A stretch of 64,000 bases of DNA from Capniomyces stellatus (taxonomy: Eukaryota > Kickxellomycota > Harpellomycetes > Harpellales > Legeriomycetaceae). The stretch spans positions 568,301-632,300 of the forward strand of contig LUVW01000023.1 in assembly GCA_001661515.1 (NCBI GenBank), written 5' to 3'. Shown in pieces: positions 24,201-33,470 of the stretch (its first letter is position 1; every line of letters starts with the position of its first letter). The notes beneath the pieces are model-generated. The model saw nothing but the letters and a program-made list of their open reading frames with translations, was not told where the DNA came from and did not search any database. The position numbers and the translations under genes are program-made.

Positions 24201-26344
24201 GTCCAGTCCATTGCTAACACTTGGTCAAGAATCTCCTGCCCAAAGTCAAACTGATCTACCAACTCGCCACTTTTGACTTTTTCCCCACCATTCTCTATAT
24301 CACTCTTGTTTTCCATATTGTTCATTATCACCCCAATATCAATCAGCCCCTCAAACACCTCCTTGACCTTATGCTGCACCGACTCAAGACTATCGTCCCA
24401 GTAACTCCACAACAACGACATTAGTCTTTCGCTTTGGTTTGCAATCAGCATCTTTCCTATCAGCTTCACCACATCGAACCTCTCCATTTGGCTCTTGTTA
24501 AAGTAGCTTACTGGCAGATTTGAAAATTTTACCAAGTCGTTTTTTGTTGACGTTACCCATATCGATAACGACTCAAAAGCTACCACCTTAACTCCTACAG
24601 TGAGCTGAGGTCTTCCACACATCGACGCAATCATCCTATAGCTCACTTGCGCAACACTGGTCTGCTCATTTTCATTCTCATCCTTATCCCCATTCTCATC
24701 TAGACTCAATTCCATCTTATTTCTTGAATCCTTCTCTGTGCTTTCACTCTGTTTTTCCATTGCTCTTTTATGTCTTGGAACCTTCAGTGGGATGTATTTG
24801 GTTTCCTCACCAAGCTTTGTAATAACCGCTCTTGCCAAGCACAGAAGCCCAATTGGCTCATTTCTGCTCTCTATCATGTCAAACAACCCAACCACCTTCT
24901 TACACTTTTCTAAGTTGCTGCTATCCTTTTCTTGCTCAATCAACCCCACCAACAACAGCCCCGCTATTTCTCTCGCCTCAATTCCCAGCCCAACATCCCC
25001 GCTCCCCAGCATTATCAGGTCGATACTCACCTTCTCTATTATCTTTATCTCAACCAGCCTCTTCTTACTGCTGCTAACCACCTTCACCTCCGTATCTACC
25101 CCAGCTCTTTCAACGGTCTCTTCAACAATCACTTCTCCAACCTTTTCCTTGCTCAGGTAACTGTTATACTCGATCGTCTTTGTCAATACATACAGTATTC
25201 CCTTTCCCGACTGTTGCCCATCAAACAGGTACTCGAATATCTCTGCCCCCGCAATCCCCCCCGCCCCTCCCTCACCACCGCCTTTAACTCCTCTCATATC
25301 TTTACTTTTGCCTTCGCGCATTTCGTTATCCATGTTTTTTAACAGTATCTTTAATGTCTCAACACTCGAAACATACTCGTTTATAAAATATGTCATCGCT
25401 TGTGATGCAAGCTCTTCCAGTACATCCCTTCCAAATGGCATTGCAAACAGCATCAGCAGCCCATTTGTCTTCACCGATACCCTTTGCTTTGAATACTCGC
25501 TTTTCATCCACTCCAAATGTCCCCTGTCCCACTCTCTTTCAACCAAACCTGCGTCCTTATTCAACCCCTTTACTCTCTTCACACTTTCGATGCTTTCCCT
25601 CCGCCTAGCTATACCCTCTTCTTCAATCTCCACCTTCATCTCCAGGTCTCCCCTTATACCATCGCTACCGCCCCCACCACTACCCCCATCAATCAAGTGG
25701 CTGTACTCTCTCTCAATATCTATCTTCATTCCTGTTTTGCTCTGTATAAACAACTCTGCATGCTTGCCCAGCTCCCTCTGTAAAATCTCTTCACTCACAT
25801 TCCCCAGCTTCTTCATCAAGTTCAGCAGATTTCGCCTAACAACCGAGTCGCTGCTCTCAAAAAAGCTCTCCACAACTATACACACCGTCAGCTCAACCAA
25901 GCCCTCAAAATCCTTCAAGTTGTCTCCACTATATACATTATCCCTTTCCGGCTTACCAACGCCCTTTGTGCTCTTGCTATCCATACTTATCAACAGCTCC
26001 TCCAACTTTACCAATTCCAAGTACTGTGCTTCCCAACTCTCACCCCCCAATTTAACATACTCCATCAAACACTTTACATACTTGTCATAATCCTCCCGAA
26101 ACTTGTTCTCCTCCGCAACAAACTCGTCAGTTCTCGGCTCAACACCAGGCGTCATGTACACACTGTCTGCAAAAGATTCAACCGATAACATCAGTTTGCT
26201 CCTACTGCTAACCCCGCCGTTTACTCCCGCATTCTCTGCCCTCTCTAGCTGCAAAACCTCAAGAATCCTGGCATATCCGCTCCAAACCAAAGCTGGAATC
26301 CGAATCGATTTCCCCAGGTTCTTTTTCTTGCCTTGTCGCCCCAT
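18233..26344 (-). CDS. THADA/Trm732-family HEAT-repeat protein (tRNA 2'-O-methylation partner)
   Basis: A single uninterrupted 2703-codon frame. The hallmark DUF2428 core lies at about residues 1480-1670: TRRSAGWPFCLLSLL, then VHATNMLRVLFDD, MIPFVERAFL, and SWAIRNSNGLLFASLVKRVFG. These match the THADA/Trm732 family, whose yeast member partners with Trm7 to methylate position 32 of tRNA anticodon loops. The rest is HEAT-like helical repeats. The protein is much longer than yeast Trm732 (about 1420) or human THADA (about 1950), partly from low-complexity inserts, including an Asp/Ser/Glu tract at about residues 860-925 and Ser/Asn/Pro-rich C-terminal segments. Composition changes along the gene: the N-terminal half is Gly/Val/Glu-rich, the C-terminal half Ser/Asn/Pro/Leu-rich. 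The family assignment is strong; the substrate is inferred. Confidence 0.85.
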   Translation of the reverse strand: MGRQGKKKNLGKSIRIPALVWSGYARILEVLQLERAENAGVNGGVSSRSKLMLSVESFADSVYMTPGVEPRTDEFVAEENKFREDYDKYVKCLMEYVKLGGESWEAQYLELVKLEELLISMDSKSTKGVGKPERDNVYSGDNLKDFEGLVELTVCIVVESFFESSDSVVRRNLLNLMKKLGNVSEEILQRELGKHAELFIQSKTGMKIDIEREYSHLIDGGSGGGGSDGIRGDLEMKVEIEEEGIARRRESIESVKRVKGLNKDAGLVEREWDRGHLEWMKSEYSKQRVSVKTNGLLMLFAMPFGRDVLEELASQAMTYFINEYVSSVETLKILLKNMDNEMREGKSKDMRGVKGGGEGGAGGIAGAEIFEYLFDGQQSGKGILYVLTKTIEYNSYLSKEKVGEVIVEETVERAGVDTEVKVVSSSKKRLVEIKIIEKVSIDLIMLGSGDVGLGIEAREIAGLLLVGLIEQEKDSSNLEKCKKVVGLFDMIESRNEPIGLLCLARAVITKLGEETKYIPLKVPRHKRAMEKQSESTEKDSRNKMELSLDENGDKDENENEQTSVAQVSYRMIASMCGRPQLTVGVKVVAFESLSIWVTSTKNDLVKFSNLPVSYFNKSQMERFDVVKLIGKMLIANQSERLMSLLWSYWDDSLESVQHKVKEVFEGLIDIGVIMNNMENKSDIENGGEKVKSGELVDQFDFGQEILDQVLAMDWTHKLKYSLLTSLAKRLGAAQIVRRQPDIVIRTLAGMQNAMMAPKLASLINIMVKESTLAGGNTLDVDVFAIPFAWAMLSNNKGGSVSLRKMISLHLLGNVFKYRSEFVVRLIELIIKTNDVGELGVRREIDGQSGSDLGNESSDKWIKAPDSDCDYGDMYNSDSDFDSDSDFDLNSDSEVDSESELETNSKSDSESESESEVEPEVELDVDLESVIEGVGKSLGGIAVSAGSQQRLGKRKLEKISKSTCPTRLGRRQRQKVTAAAKQESIVMVLYAARKLGLVETEEISSGCGITYTITAAADERREKRVNSKEIKEYISQMMMDMANNKNLWIRAELFGLLTFSFRVLEPVKLTETRLIMQILRNSNNSDSEPEYRQRINEYLSNYLFRIKNLVANNRKIIEKYKPKHNAITMGSESNISVVRTFVAELYRFAINECVCVGSGFVGLQMGLQILTMLHTHFCSVTGQDSIKSSGQSGSSSSGGGGVGVDFGNPDLVVFLVDLLLEESYPQNVDLIYELLNKLHVDISRLNPQFVDEIVTRSVAKFKTLKSSDNCGASMALLYVFTKISVQNNKRVNLHLNSLTSGLNKPSRNAVYSVLSQLLDSSKASLDQIKTGGLLQASCSSDTDGKAGSCSSILGVLSVANLIVEKSSWNSQQVQSDLETVDLLRVLIDEFVSTLFELIDQVTDVLVNASPEGNLPGENTRGSTENLGLKSQLVSSFCWRLVKQVSELLATISTSVPATDQTTAKALGTSALLESARILDIGKRLQTLLITIRHKGAFAKVYPQFQLVCKRIYRSKDPALTKEIVNWTTATLNHITSMHKVGVTRRSAGWPFCLLSLLCCDPECTERLLPSTVNKLLGFASTPFAPPKNPKNVDVDLVQVHATNMLRVLFDDKYLVSNMIPFVERAFLSCLTGLESKSWAIRNSNGLLFASLVKRVFGTKKNKVESSQLNSITGNELFTKFVGLHALIHKKIQTAVNLINDSKNSPNLVLSANGTKSLHPSLYNCLVLLSKLKPSNNDTITPTLPTSSIPLVLPIDSNYAIVPPMKIESDIFLLPNQTASSVSLPCSSNKVSLYSFLSICINSLLSPVYSIRNMAANAILPIISISNTEQAIKFLLVNSTLSTPPSSPKNSFCSNECHGKLLAVYKLLAKALSTPLLSNSYTSGGIDTPLFILNIVKTSIQLISPLLPQIANSTSITDLIRSIYFKIAALLISVDLTKLKNNNQRSKFVTGNFNSLVSFTSECQSSFRSSIWSLISVPLFLPGTDSSSANHSLSDNTDMIPYSSESALQIAKLSVQIAYHKSKLLFTDYVQLGHINSNHDVLDSNSNNENLLLEILLSLLATSNKFYNVAIYSLKYININIKSIFKSINFTNNNNELLSTLYTSLYDLSIRKLVQSSSSNTANIPTDKNSNRIDPVTTSLAVKTLTNLNIQLLNYISSSPKNKSKNKNKNNSSSFLNPLDRFNSLNIDIGLVHMIYTQTSVLCYITKNSSSNGLSGDCSAYPSYNSVVTPSDLNVTDFFIPLSVKSQLLSLNSSALSILLLLQHSPKPTILQNNPILLANTFDFSVERPSLVSFLRTSVYWSNVNNDLLYRQDSIKSVSLLLTYISRFNNSFQSRPLYLGMLLDNFDLSNLFNLLFYFLFDDDYLIRSFTNSFINKIIHTTSPTRSNSSTSSANYSSSVTAYQLLPNFLNFVSSFQPSKTFSNDIGNNDKLFVSHNCCSATFPNHEDFCIHVVLPINLISQITCHQQSLLQNYASSSPHSTNLGSYTTPNHSSNTENSAHLVLFDKESPNIYINHFQTSNYIYNSLLSHFGTQTSSLETPPPTPHNQLQFNNLMLSCLQSNLKISFDFLLANLPSTKTQNSPATNQRDLDILIYLSFVNTKYLLSLHSLIFPVHLKSYQDYLDFSSIISSHISLFNLPLPPPSNQLSSPPSTHHSHKAEFSLSATPTDKNGDAQTPFDLPCFGSYFGIFNHPLVKGLISDILSFK

Positions 26345-27325
26345 TTACACTTTTCTTCTTCTTTCTTTTGTCACTGTCTTGCTTTTGCTTTTTTTTCAAA
26401 TACCTTATTTTAAATTTCTTGTTTAAGGTCTCGAATTGTTGTCCCAATGGTTTTATAATAAATCTTATGTATATTTTATATCTATAAGCAGTCTAGTTTT
26501 TCATTAAATTCGTATGTCTAATTGTCTGTAAAAAGATCTTTTTTTGTCAGTTTACCGCTACGCTTTTCTGAGTTTGAACATAAATTCCGTTTTAACTTCT
26601 TGTTTTTGTTTTGTTTTATAGTCCGAGCTTTATCCGTTAAATTTGAAATATTTTCAACGACTATTTTTTTTTTCCTACTTCGTTTTGCATTTTACTTTTT
26701 CGATTTCAGTAGTTGGTTTTTTTTTAAATATTATACTACTGGGATTTAATTCTTTAGCTTATTGGGCACTTGAAAAACAAGTTCCTCGTTCAGCATTGCT
26801 TTTTTTTCGTACTCTTTCTACCAGCAACATCGTTTATATTTGCACATATTTTTTGTCTTTTCACGATCCACCAAATGATTTTATCGTACCGATTTTTACC
26901 TGGTCTTAATATTGGTTACTTTTTTTTTTTGTCAAGTTGCTAATTTTTCCAATTTAATTTAATTTGTAGTTACAACCAATTGGTTGCGCCCATTAATTGC
27001 TTAATCCGAATTCAATTGTTTTCAGATTTATTACGCCAATACAAATCCATATTACAACAGCCGAAACCATTTTGTTAGCACCAATACGGCTCTTAATTTT
27101 ACAAAACATTATCCTACTCCATCGAATTAACCATCAACAACCCAAACTAAAAGCAAACATAACAACCGAATTTACAGCATCGAATACACTCAATAGGTTA
27201 TAGCACATCTCGCCATTGTTGATTTTAATAGTGTTGTTAAAAAAAAACAAACAAATCAAAATACTATTACATTTTTATGATTTACTGCTAGCCATAAAAG
27301 GCGAGTTTGCCTAAATCACATGGAC
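26345..27325. other. Upstream region of the THADA/Trm732 gene and 3' flank of the subtilase gene
   Basis: Nearly 1 kb, AT-rich with many T runs. Short plus-strand frames are Phe/Leu/Ile-rich by composition and unconvincing. No other feature is supported. Confidence 0.45.
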
Positions 27326-28606
27326 TTAGAATCCAGTGGCGCTGAGGTAGTTGTTGTAAGCCAACAAGTTGACTGTACCAGCTGGGATACCGGTGATTTT
27401 TCCGGCCTTTGCTGTGCTCATGATGATGTTTCTAAGTTCAGTAGTTGTGAGTACAGCTGAGTTCATTCCAAGAATGTAGGCGGCCAATCCTGCAAGATGT
27501 GGTGTAGCCATGCTGGTTCCTGAGGCAGTGGATGTTGCTGTGGTGCTACCAATCCAGTTGGAGAGAATTGATGATCCTGGTCCGAAAACGTCAACGCATG
27601 TTCCAAAGTTTGAGTACCATGCCATGGCATCGAGTTTATCAATGGCGCCCACGGTGATTACTTTGGCTGCTGATGCTGGAGAACTTCCACAGGCGTCGAC
27701 GCTGCTGTTTCCTGCAGCTGCAAAGAAGTGGACACCGGCGTCAACTGCTGCGTTGGCTGCGTTGTTGAGAGTAGTGCTGGTTGCTCCTCCCAAACTGGCG
27801 TTGATGATTGATCTTGGTGCTCTTGTTCCAGCGTTAATAGCAGCGAGGGTTTCGTCCTTGTGTTTTTGGATGGCAAAGTTGATTCCTGAAATAATGGCAG
27901 AGTATGCTCCTGATCCTGATTTGTTGAATGCCTTGATAGCTACAATCTTGGCGCCTTTGGCAACACCCTTGGTAGTTCCTGCAGCAGTTCCTGAAACGTG
28001 TGTTCCGTGGCCGTTCAAGTCGTTGAAGACTTCAGTGGTTACGTAGTTGGCTCCGAGCACTGCACGGCCTCCAAAATCAACATGTCCAATGTTGACTCCG
28101 GTGTCAATAACATAGATTGTTGATCCAATTCCTTTGGTTGAGTTGTATTTGTAGGTCCATGGGGCTGGTCCAATTGCAACTGTGGTGGAGATTCTTTGAA
28201 GACCCCATGGTGCACTTGTTTGGACATCAGCGATGTGGGCGAGCTGATCTTTTTCAATGTAGTCAACTTCTGGAGAGTATCTGATCAAATCAACTACCTC
28301 TTTGCTGAATTTTCCTGAATAACCATAGATGGCATTCTGGTAGACATCAATGACTTTATCGTCATTTGCACCGTTCATGATGCTTCTGGCTTGGATAAAG
28401 TTGTTTACAAGGTCAATGTGCTTTTCCAAGCTGCTGCTGCTTGCTTTGAATTCCTTCTTCAACACAACAATGTATTGGTCTGGGATGACCTCAGCTGCGC
28501 TTGTTGAGATGATTGGAGCGGCATTTCTGGCATCCAAGACAGTTTGGAGTGATCCTGAAACTGAGAGTGCGAGTGTCACGTAATAAAATACTTTTGCAAC
28601 GAACAT
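27326..28606 (-). CDS. Secreted subtilisin-like serine protease (S8, proteinase K type)
   Basis: Intact 426-residue preproenzyme. Residues 1-26 are a signal peptide and about 41-125 an inhibitor I9 propeptide (IPDQYIVVLKK). The catalytic domain then carries Asp168 in VIDTGVN, His200 in NGHGTHVSGTAAG, the oxyanion Asn300 in AAAGN, and Ser365 in GTSMATPHLAGLAAY. All catalytic residues are present and the length fits the family, so it should be active. Such enzymes digest external protein and, in insect- or nematode-associated fungi, cuticle. No C-terminal extension or GPI signal is present. A TATA-like box sits about 100 bp upstream. Codon use favours C-ending codons on the coding strand, as expected for a highly expressed secreted enzyme. 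Confidence 0.95.
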   Translation of the reverse strand: MFVAKVFYYVTLALSVSGSLQTVLDARNAAPIISTSAAEVIPDQYIVVLKKEFKASSSSLEKHIDLVNNFIQARSIMNGANDDKVIDVYQNAIYGYSGKFSKEVVDLIRYSPEVDYIEKDQLAHIADVQTSAPWGLQRISTTVAIGPAPWTYKYNSTKGIGSTIYVIDTGVNIGHVDFGGRAVLGANYVTTEVFNDLNGHGTHVSGTAAGTTKGVAKGAKIVAIKAFNKSGSGAYSAIISGINFAIQKHKDETLAAINAGTRAPRSIINASLGGATSTTLNNAANAAVDAGVHFFAAAGNSSVDACGSSPASAAKVITVGAIDKLDAMAWYSNFGTCVDVFGPGSSILSNWIGSTTATSTASGTSMATPHLAGLAAYILGMNSAVLTTTELRNIIMSTAKAGKITGIPAGTVNLLAYNNYLSATGF

Positions 28607-28700
28607 TTTAATAACTTATTAATTATGTTTTTAGAATACTATCTAGAATATCTTTTAAACTGATGGTATAGTTATTCAAAAAAATTGGTTCAAAACCAGC

Positions 28701-28712
28701 TGTATTTATATG
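28701..28712 (-). promoter_or_regulatory. TATA-like box of the subtilase gene
   Basis: The minus strand reads CATATAAATACA, ending about 95 bp upstream of the ATG at 28606. Spacing fits a fungal core promoter. This is inferred from sequence only. Confidence 0.4.
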
Positions 28713-31400
28713 CTGATTTTTTAAAAGCAAAACAAGGCACTATTCTACTTTACTCTTACTTTTACTTTTAGTACTTCTTTTGTAAAAGTATTTATTGCTT
28801 TAATGCTGGTAATCCATATTATAGAAGTATGTTAATTGTAAAAAAAAGTGTTTAATAAATCTCTGCAAGTAAAAAGCTTTAGCGCCCAGCTTGTCACGCT
28901 AAAGTCATTAATAAAAGCTTTGGATGTATCATAAGGTTAGAGGCAAACAGTACAGCGTATTGTGCTATTTTAGATGTTAAGCTGATCATTTTATTGGACT
29001 TTTTTTTTTATCTTGTTCAAAGTAAAATTTGTTCATCTAAAACAAGTACAACATTCCAGTATCAAGACAAATAATATGCCTGACACAAGAGTCCTATGGT
29101 ACTGCTGTTTTAATATACGAACACTTTTATACACGCTTTGTAAATTTCAGCACAGCTCTGAAAAATATACTATGCACTTTAAGGTTAACTAGTACGTTGC
29201 CACTCGTTTTTTATTATTTTTGCATTTACTAAAGTCATATATTTTGGTCATACTAACAATAAAAAATCAAGACAAGTTGAGGTAGTTAGACCTTGGATGT
29301 GGTTAGGAAAAAGTTATCTTTTATTCTGATTAAGGTATAAATACTCTGCTACTTTGGCTTTGGTTCAGTAAACACCAAATGTGACGTTATTTGAGTGTTT
29401 TTATTATACTTGGTCAAAAGGACAAGTTTGGAAAATTTGAGCAGTTTAAAGCCAATAAAGAAAAAAAGCTAAAGACTAAGCCATGTTGTTCCTGACACCT
29501 CCTATTCGAGATCTATGATTTGTAGATTTCGGAAACCATATTACAATCAAAAAAGTTCAAAAGTGGCGGGTGTTTAATTCACAAATAAGGTCAATAACGC
29601 TCAAATTTATATTTCCTCAAGTGCTGATTGATAAAAATAAAAGGTAAATTTCGCACTGATTTGTGCATTTAGTAAAAAGTACAAAATCTTGTGAACTTGT
29701 GAAATCAGTGACTAAATTCAAATCTACTACACAATTAAATTCAACAAGTGTCATGAATTGTATCCTTTTTGTTAGAACAAAATAATTATTTTTTTTTACA
29801 CTTGAACACAAGCCTGGAATCAAATGATAATATCCAACTAGCTGTGCGTTCTTGAGGATTTGAAAGAAAAAAAAACAAAGCGAGAGTAAGAACAATAGGA
29901 ATATTCACACTTTTTTATTTTAAAACCAAACAGAAAAGCAAGAATGTATTATTATAGCTTAAAGTAAGTTTTACAATGTCCTAGGTTCTCTGGAATCGGT
30001 TGAAGTTCTTTGGCGGCACCATGCTATAATAGCGTTAAAAGCAATCATTTATGACTGTAGTGTTGATTGCTAACGGTACTACAAAGACGGTATCAAGCAA
30101 ACATTTTTTATGCTAAGTGTTGTAGTTTTATGGTCTGAAGGCTGCGAATAAGTGAGTTATGCGTTAGATTACTTGATTGTTAAAGACAAATAGCCATCAT
30201 AACTTGGCTTTCACTAAATAAATAAAATATTGACAGAGTGGATATCTATATTTTTTAAAGCTAGAATAAAGCACCTTCAAACTTAGGGAAATGGACGCTG
30301 ATGTGAACAATCGGTGTGAAGATATTTGGGAGCGATAATTAAACCAACTTTGAAAGCCAAGGGCAAAGGCGGAAGAGAGGGTGTGGGTATATAATTTGAA
30401 GATAATACTCTATGGACAGTGACTTTGATGTCAACAGCAGCAAAAATGACAATGATGGCAATACCAATGGTATAAAATTAGCATAGGCTTGAGACACAGC
30501 TAAAGTTAAATATGTCTATTTTTTTTGATGGATTTCAATTGGGCCTTTCAACCACATGCTTTTTAAATTTCACACCACACCACACCACAGCCAAATTTAA
30601 TTACTTTTCACTTTTTTTGAAATAAATAAAGTAAAAAAGGAACGACATGGCACAGTAAAAAGAAAAAAAGATGAAAAACAAAGTACAAATCAAAGTCTGT
30701 TAGATTAAACAAAGTAGCAAAACAACAATTAGTTTTATTTAACAATAATGCCAGCAAAATGAGTTATGAACTAGTGATAGAGATAACTTTGAAAAAAAGT
30801 TAATGGTAGGTTGCCCCGCTTCAATAAAGATGGGCAGGGAATCTTATGTTCAAAATGGTCAGATGGTATAGTTAAAGTAAACAGGGCAAGGATCCTCTAT
30901 TTTTTATTTATTCCTTAATAATAAAATATACACTGAAGAAACAGATAGCAATAAAAAGCTGGAGAGGAGGGGGGGGGATCAGAACTAAGTAAATTTAGCT
31001 TTGAAATTATAAAGGCACAAAGGGCTCATGGCAACTGATCAGAGATGTTTGTGGCTAGAGATGACAAAACAACTTGAGTGTTAAATTATATTTATCGATT
31101 GAACCAGTAATCAGATTAGACTAGATTATATCTGTAATACATTAAGAACCAATCTGTCAAGAAAAGTGTCAGCTATATTGTTTGATCAGCACCCCGTTTT
31201 TTTTAGCACATGGATTGGCCACTTTTTTTTTGAAAGAAAATAACGCTGTAGAATCATTCAAAGTATTACTAATGATATGACATAGTTTGCTTTGAACCAA
31301 AGTATAAAATGAAAGGTAAACGAAACATTGTGAATACTTGTCGAGGGTGAGAGAAAGATGGTAAAAAAATAAATCAGCCCATTTAGTTAGAAGTTTGTCT

Positions 31401-31476
31401 ATAAGATTGGTATTGATTTTATAAGATTGGTATTAGTTTTATAAGATTGGTATTAGTTTTATAAGACTGGTATTGT
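31401..31476. repeat. 20-bp tandem repeat, four copies
   Basis: Four consecutive units of ATAAGATTGGTATTAGTTTT start at 31401, 31421, 31441 and 31461, with one or two substitutions. They end just before a short open frame at 31486. No function is evident. Confidence 0.85.
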
Positions 31477-31861
31477 ATTAAGATAATGGTAAAAAGTGGA
31501 ATAACCACCAATAAAGTGGTTTATGCACTTGAGCTAGCGTGTCAGGGTGCGTGTAAAACAATGATTTGGACAACTATACAAATCAAGGAGAGGAGATTAT
31601 TCTTGCATCTGCCTTGGTGTATAACGTTTGAGATCACAAGAAACCAACAGATTCACGAGAGATTCAAGATATTACCAGTAATGTGCGCGATTGGTTTTAG
31701 AGTCAAAAGACCAAATATGTACATTGTGATATAAAGTAGAGAAAATCAATCCTTTGAGTTGCTTGACAAAAGCAGCATTTGGTGTTTACAGTTTAGACAA
31801 AAAAAAAGGTGGATATGAGTTTAATAAAAAAGAAAAAGAGTGTACTTGTGTATTTATAATT

Positions 31862-31897
31862 GGGGGGGGGGGGGNNNNNNNNNNNGGGGGGGGGGGG
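31862..31897. other. Assembly gap inside a poly-G tract
   Basis: Thirteen G, eleven N (31875-31885), then twelve G. The gap is bounded on both sides by the same homopolymer, so it most likely reflects failure to sequence through a long G run. The true length is unknown. Confidence 0.95.
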
Positions 31898-32464
31898 TGT
31901 TTCCATGAGTAGAACTCTTAAAGTGACGTTGAAATATTGAACAGCATCAAGTTAAAGGCATTGGCGATGCGGTATTTGAACTTTGAGTGGGATTTGTGGA
32001 TTTTTTTTTAAAATTAGTTTAGATTTTGGATGGTTAATGGAGAAAATGAGGACCGGGGGTTGTTGACTTGGTCTGATGGTATCCGGTGTTTGTAAGATGT
32101 TTCATGTACAGAGTTTATGGTTGAGTTTAGGAATGTATGTTGGTGAGTAAAAAAAATGTATCAGCAAATTGGTTTGTTCTAATAGGGGGAGGATGTTTTG
32201 ATTGTAGAAAAGATCAGGAAAAGGAATTTTTTGGGTTAATGAAATAAGCGATTTGATTTAATTTATAGTTTTTTTTTAGGTTTTAGAATTATGGGATTTT
32301 AGTTTGAGATTTGCGGATTATTGAAATAGATTCAAGAATAACTTGGTTACTAAAAAAAAAAAGAGATAAAATGGATTGGTGATTTCTAATGTTTTTTTTT
32401 TAATTATCTTTTTTCTTTTTTTTTAGTTGCTGGTAGTGATAGATATTAGTGTAAGAAGAAAAAT

Positions 32465-33106
32465 ATGAATTTGTATAGACTGAAGACAGTAATGGGTAGA
32501 GCGAGCGTGGAAGGAGTAGGAAGGAGTAGTATGTGGGGATGGAGTGGTTTAGTGCGGGTTAACAGGGGATTCGTAACGGGGAGCGAAATGTTTGGAGACA
32601 TAAGAGTGGATAGCAAAGAGCTGGGCAAAGGAGTAGGATTGGGAGTGGAAAGAAAGATGTTGACGGCAAGAAAGATAATGGGAGAGAGGTTTGCGAGTTC
32701 AGAGGTAGGAATTGGGATGGAAAAGGTAAAAGAAAAGGGGCCTTTGGAATTAGAGATTGAAAGAAAGATAACAAAGGAGTTTTCACCGGTATTGTTGAGG
32801 GTGCAAAACGATTCAATGAAGCATTCGCATCACGTGGCGATGAAAAGTATGGATTTGGGGGGGTTGGCAGAGGCGGAAATAGAGTTTTTAGAGAAGTTTC
32901 GGTCACAGATAAAAGAAACGCATTTTAAAGTGTTGGTAGTTTCTGAGCAGTTTGAGGGGGTTGGGTTGGTTGCGAGACAGCGTAGAGTTTACTCGTTGTT
33001 TGAGCGGGAGATGCAGACTACAGGATTGCTGCATTCTTTAGGGTTGAGCACAAAAAGCGTCAGTGAGTACGAAATTGAAAAAAGTAGTGGGAGAAGAAGA
33101 AAGTAA
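32465..33106 (+). CDS. BOL1: BolA-family protein, BOLA1/Bol1-like, probably mitochondrial
   Basis: 213 residues. The N-terminal 80 or so are Arg/Gly/Ser-rich with few acidic residues, consistent with a mitochondrial presequence. From about residue 95 the BolA fold follows: IERKITKEFSPVLLRVQND, a His-rich SMKHSHHVAMKS, then ETHFKVLVVSEQFEG and VARQRRVYSLF, ending with HSLGLSTKS. Bol1/BOLA1 works with monothiol glutaredoxin-5 to pass [2Fe-2S] clusters to lipoate synthase and related proteins. Two oddities: an insert of about 22 residues (127-148) between the His-rich segment and ETHF, and Gln172 where the family has an invariant His in its RHR motif. The coding strand is strongly G-rich. Confidence 0.85.
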   Translation: MNLYRLKTVMGRASVEGVGRSSMWGWSGLVRVNRGFVTGSEMFGDIRVDSKELGKGVGLGVERKMLTARKIMGERFASSEVGIGMEKVKEKGPLELEIERKITKEFSPVLLRVQNDSMKHSHHVAMKSMDLGGLAEAEIEFLEKFRSQIKETHFKVLVVSEQFEGVGLVARQRRVYSLFEREMQTTGLLHSLGLSTKSVSEYEIEKSSGRRRK

Positions 33107-33470
33107 ACGTGGTGAAAGAGAGATCAGTGTTGGCGGGGGGTATATAGATGTGCATTTAAATCTTTATCTATTCTTAGTCTGCGTTTAGTTGCATGTTTGC
33201 AATAGTATAATTTGGAATTTTGCAATAGAGATGGTTTATGGAATAATAATAATAATGTATTATTTTGTTTTTTTTTGTTTTTGTTTTTTTTCATTAATGT
33301 GGTATACTTGCAACGGTATCAACATAACATGGAATGTCAAGAATAACAATGTAATTTGCGATATTTCAATAGTAATAAAATAAAAGTACAATAAAAAGAA
33401 AAAGAAAAAGGAAAGGGATGGTAGAAGAACAACTAAAATATACAAGAGTAATGGATGGGACAGAAAAGAG
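33107..33470. other. Intergenic DNA between converging genes
   Basis: Tail-to-tail interval of about 360 bp between the BolA-like gene (+) and the MadBub gene (-). T-rich and A-rich runs, nothing else. Confidence 0.5.

Larger units (their letters stand above)
28607..32464. other. Gene-poor 3.9-kb stretch with repeats and the assembly gap
   Basis: AT-rich DNA with no convincing gene. It holds the subtilase promoter, a 9-G run (30969-30977), a 20-bp tandem repeat (31401-31476) and the gapped poly-G run. Two short ATG frames (around 30292 and 30411, the latter ending at a possible GT donor) and an 82-codon frame at 31486-31734 resemble nothing I know. Unassigned small exons are possible. Confidence 0.4.

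Noticed and set aside
31401..31476. Tandem repeats considered as a CRISPR array
   Set aside because: The units abut directly with no unique spacers. This is an ordinary tandem repeat in eukaryotic DNA.
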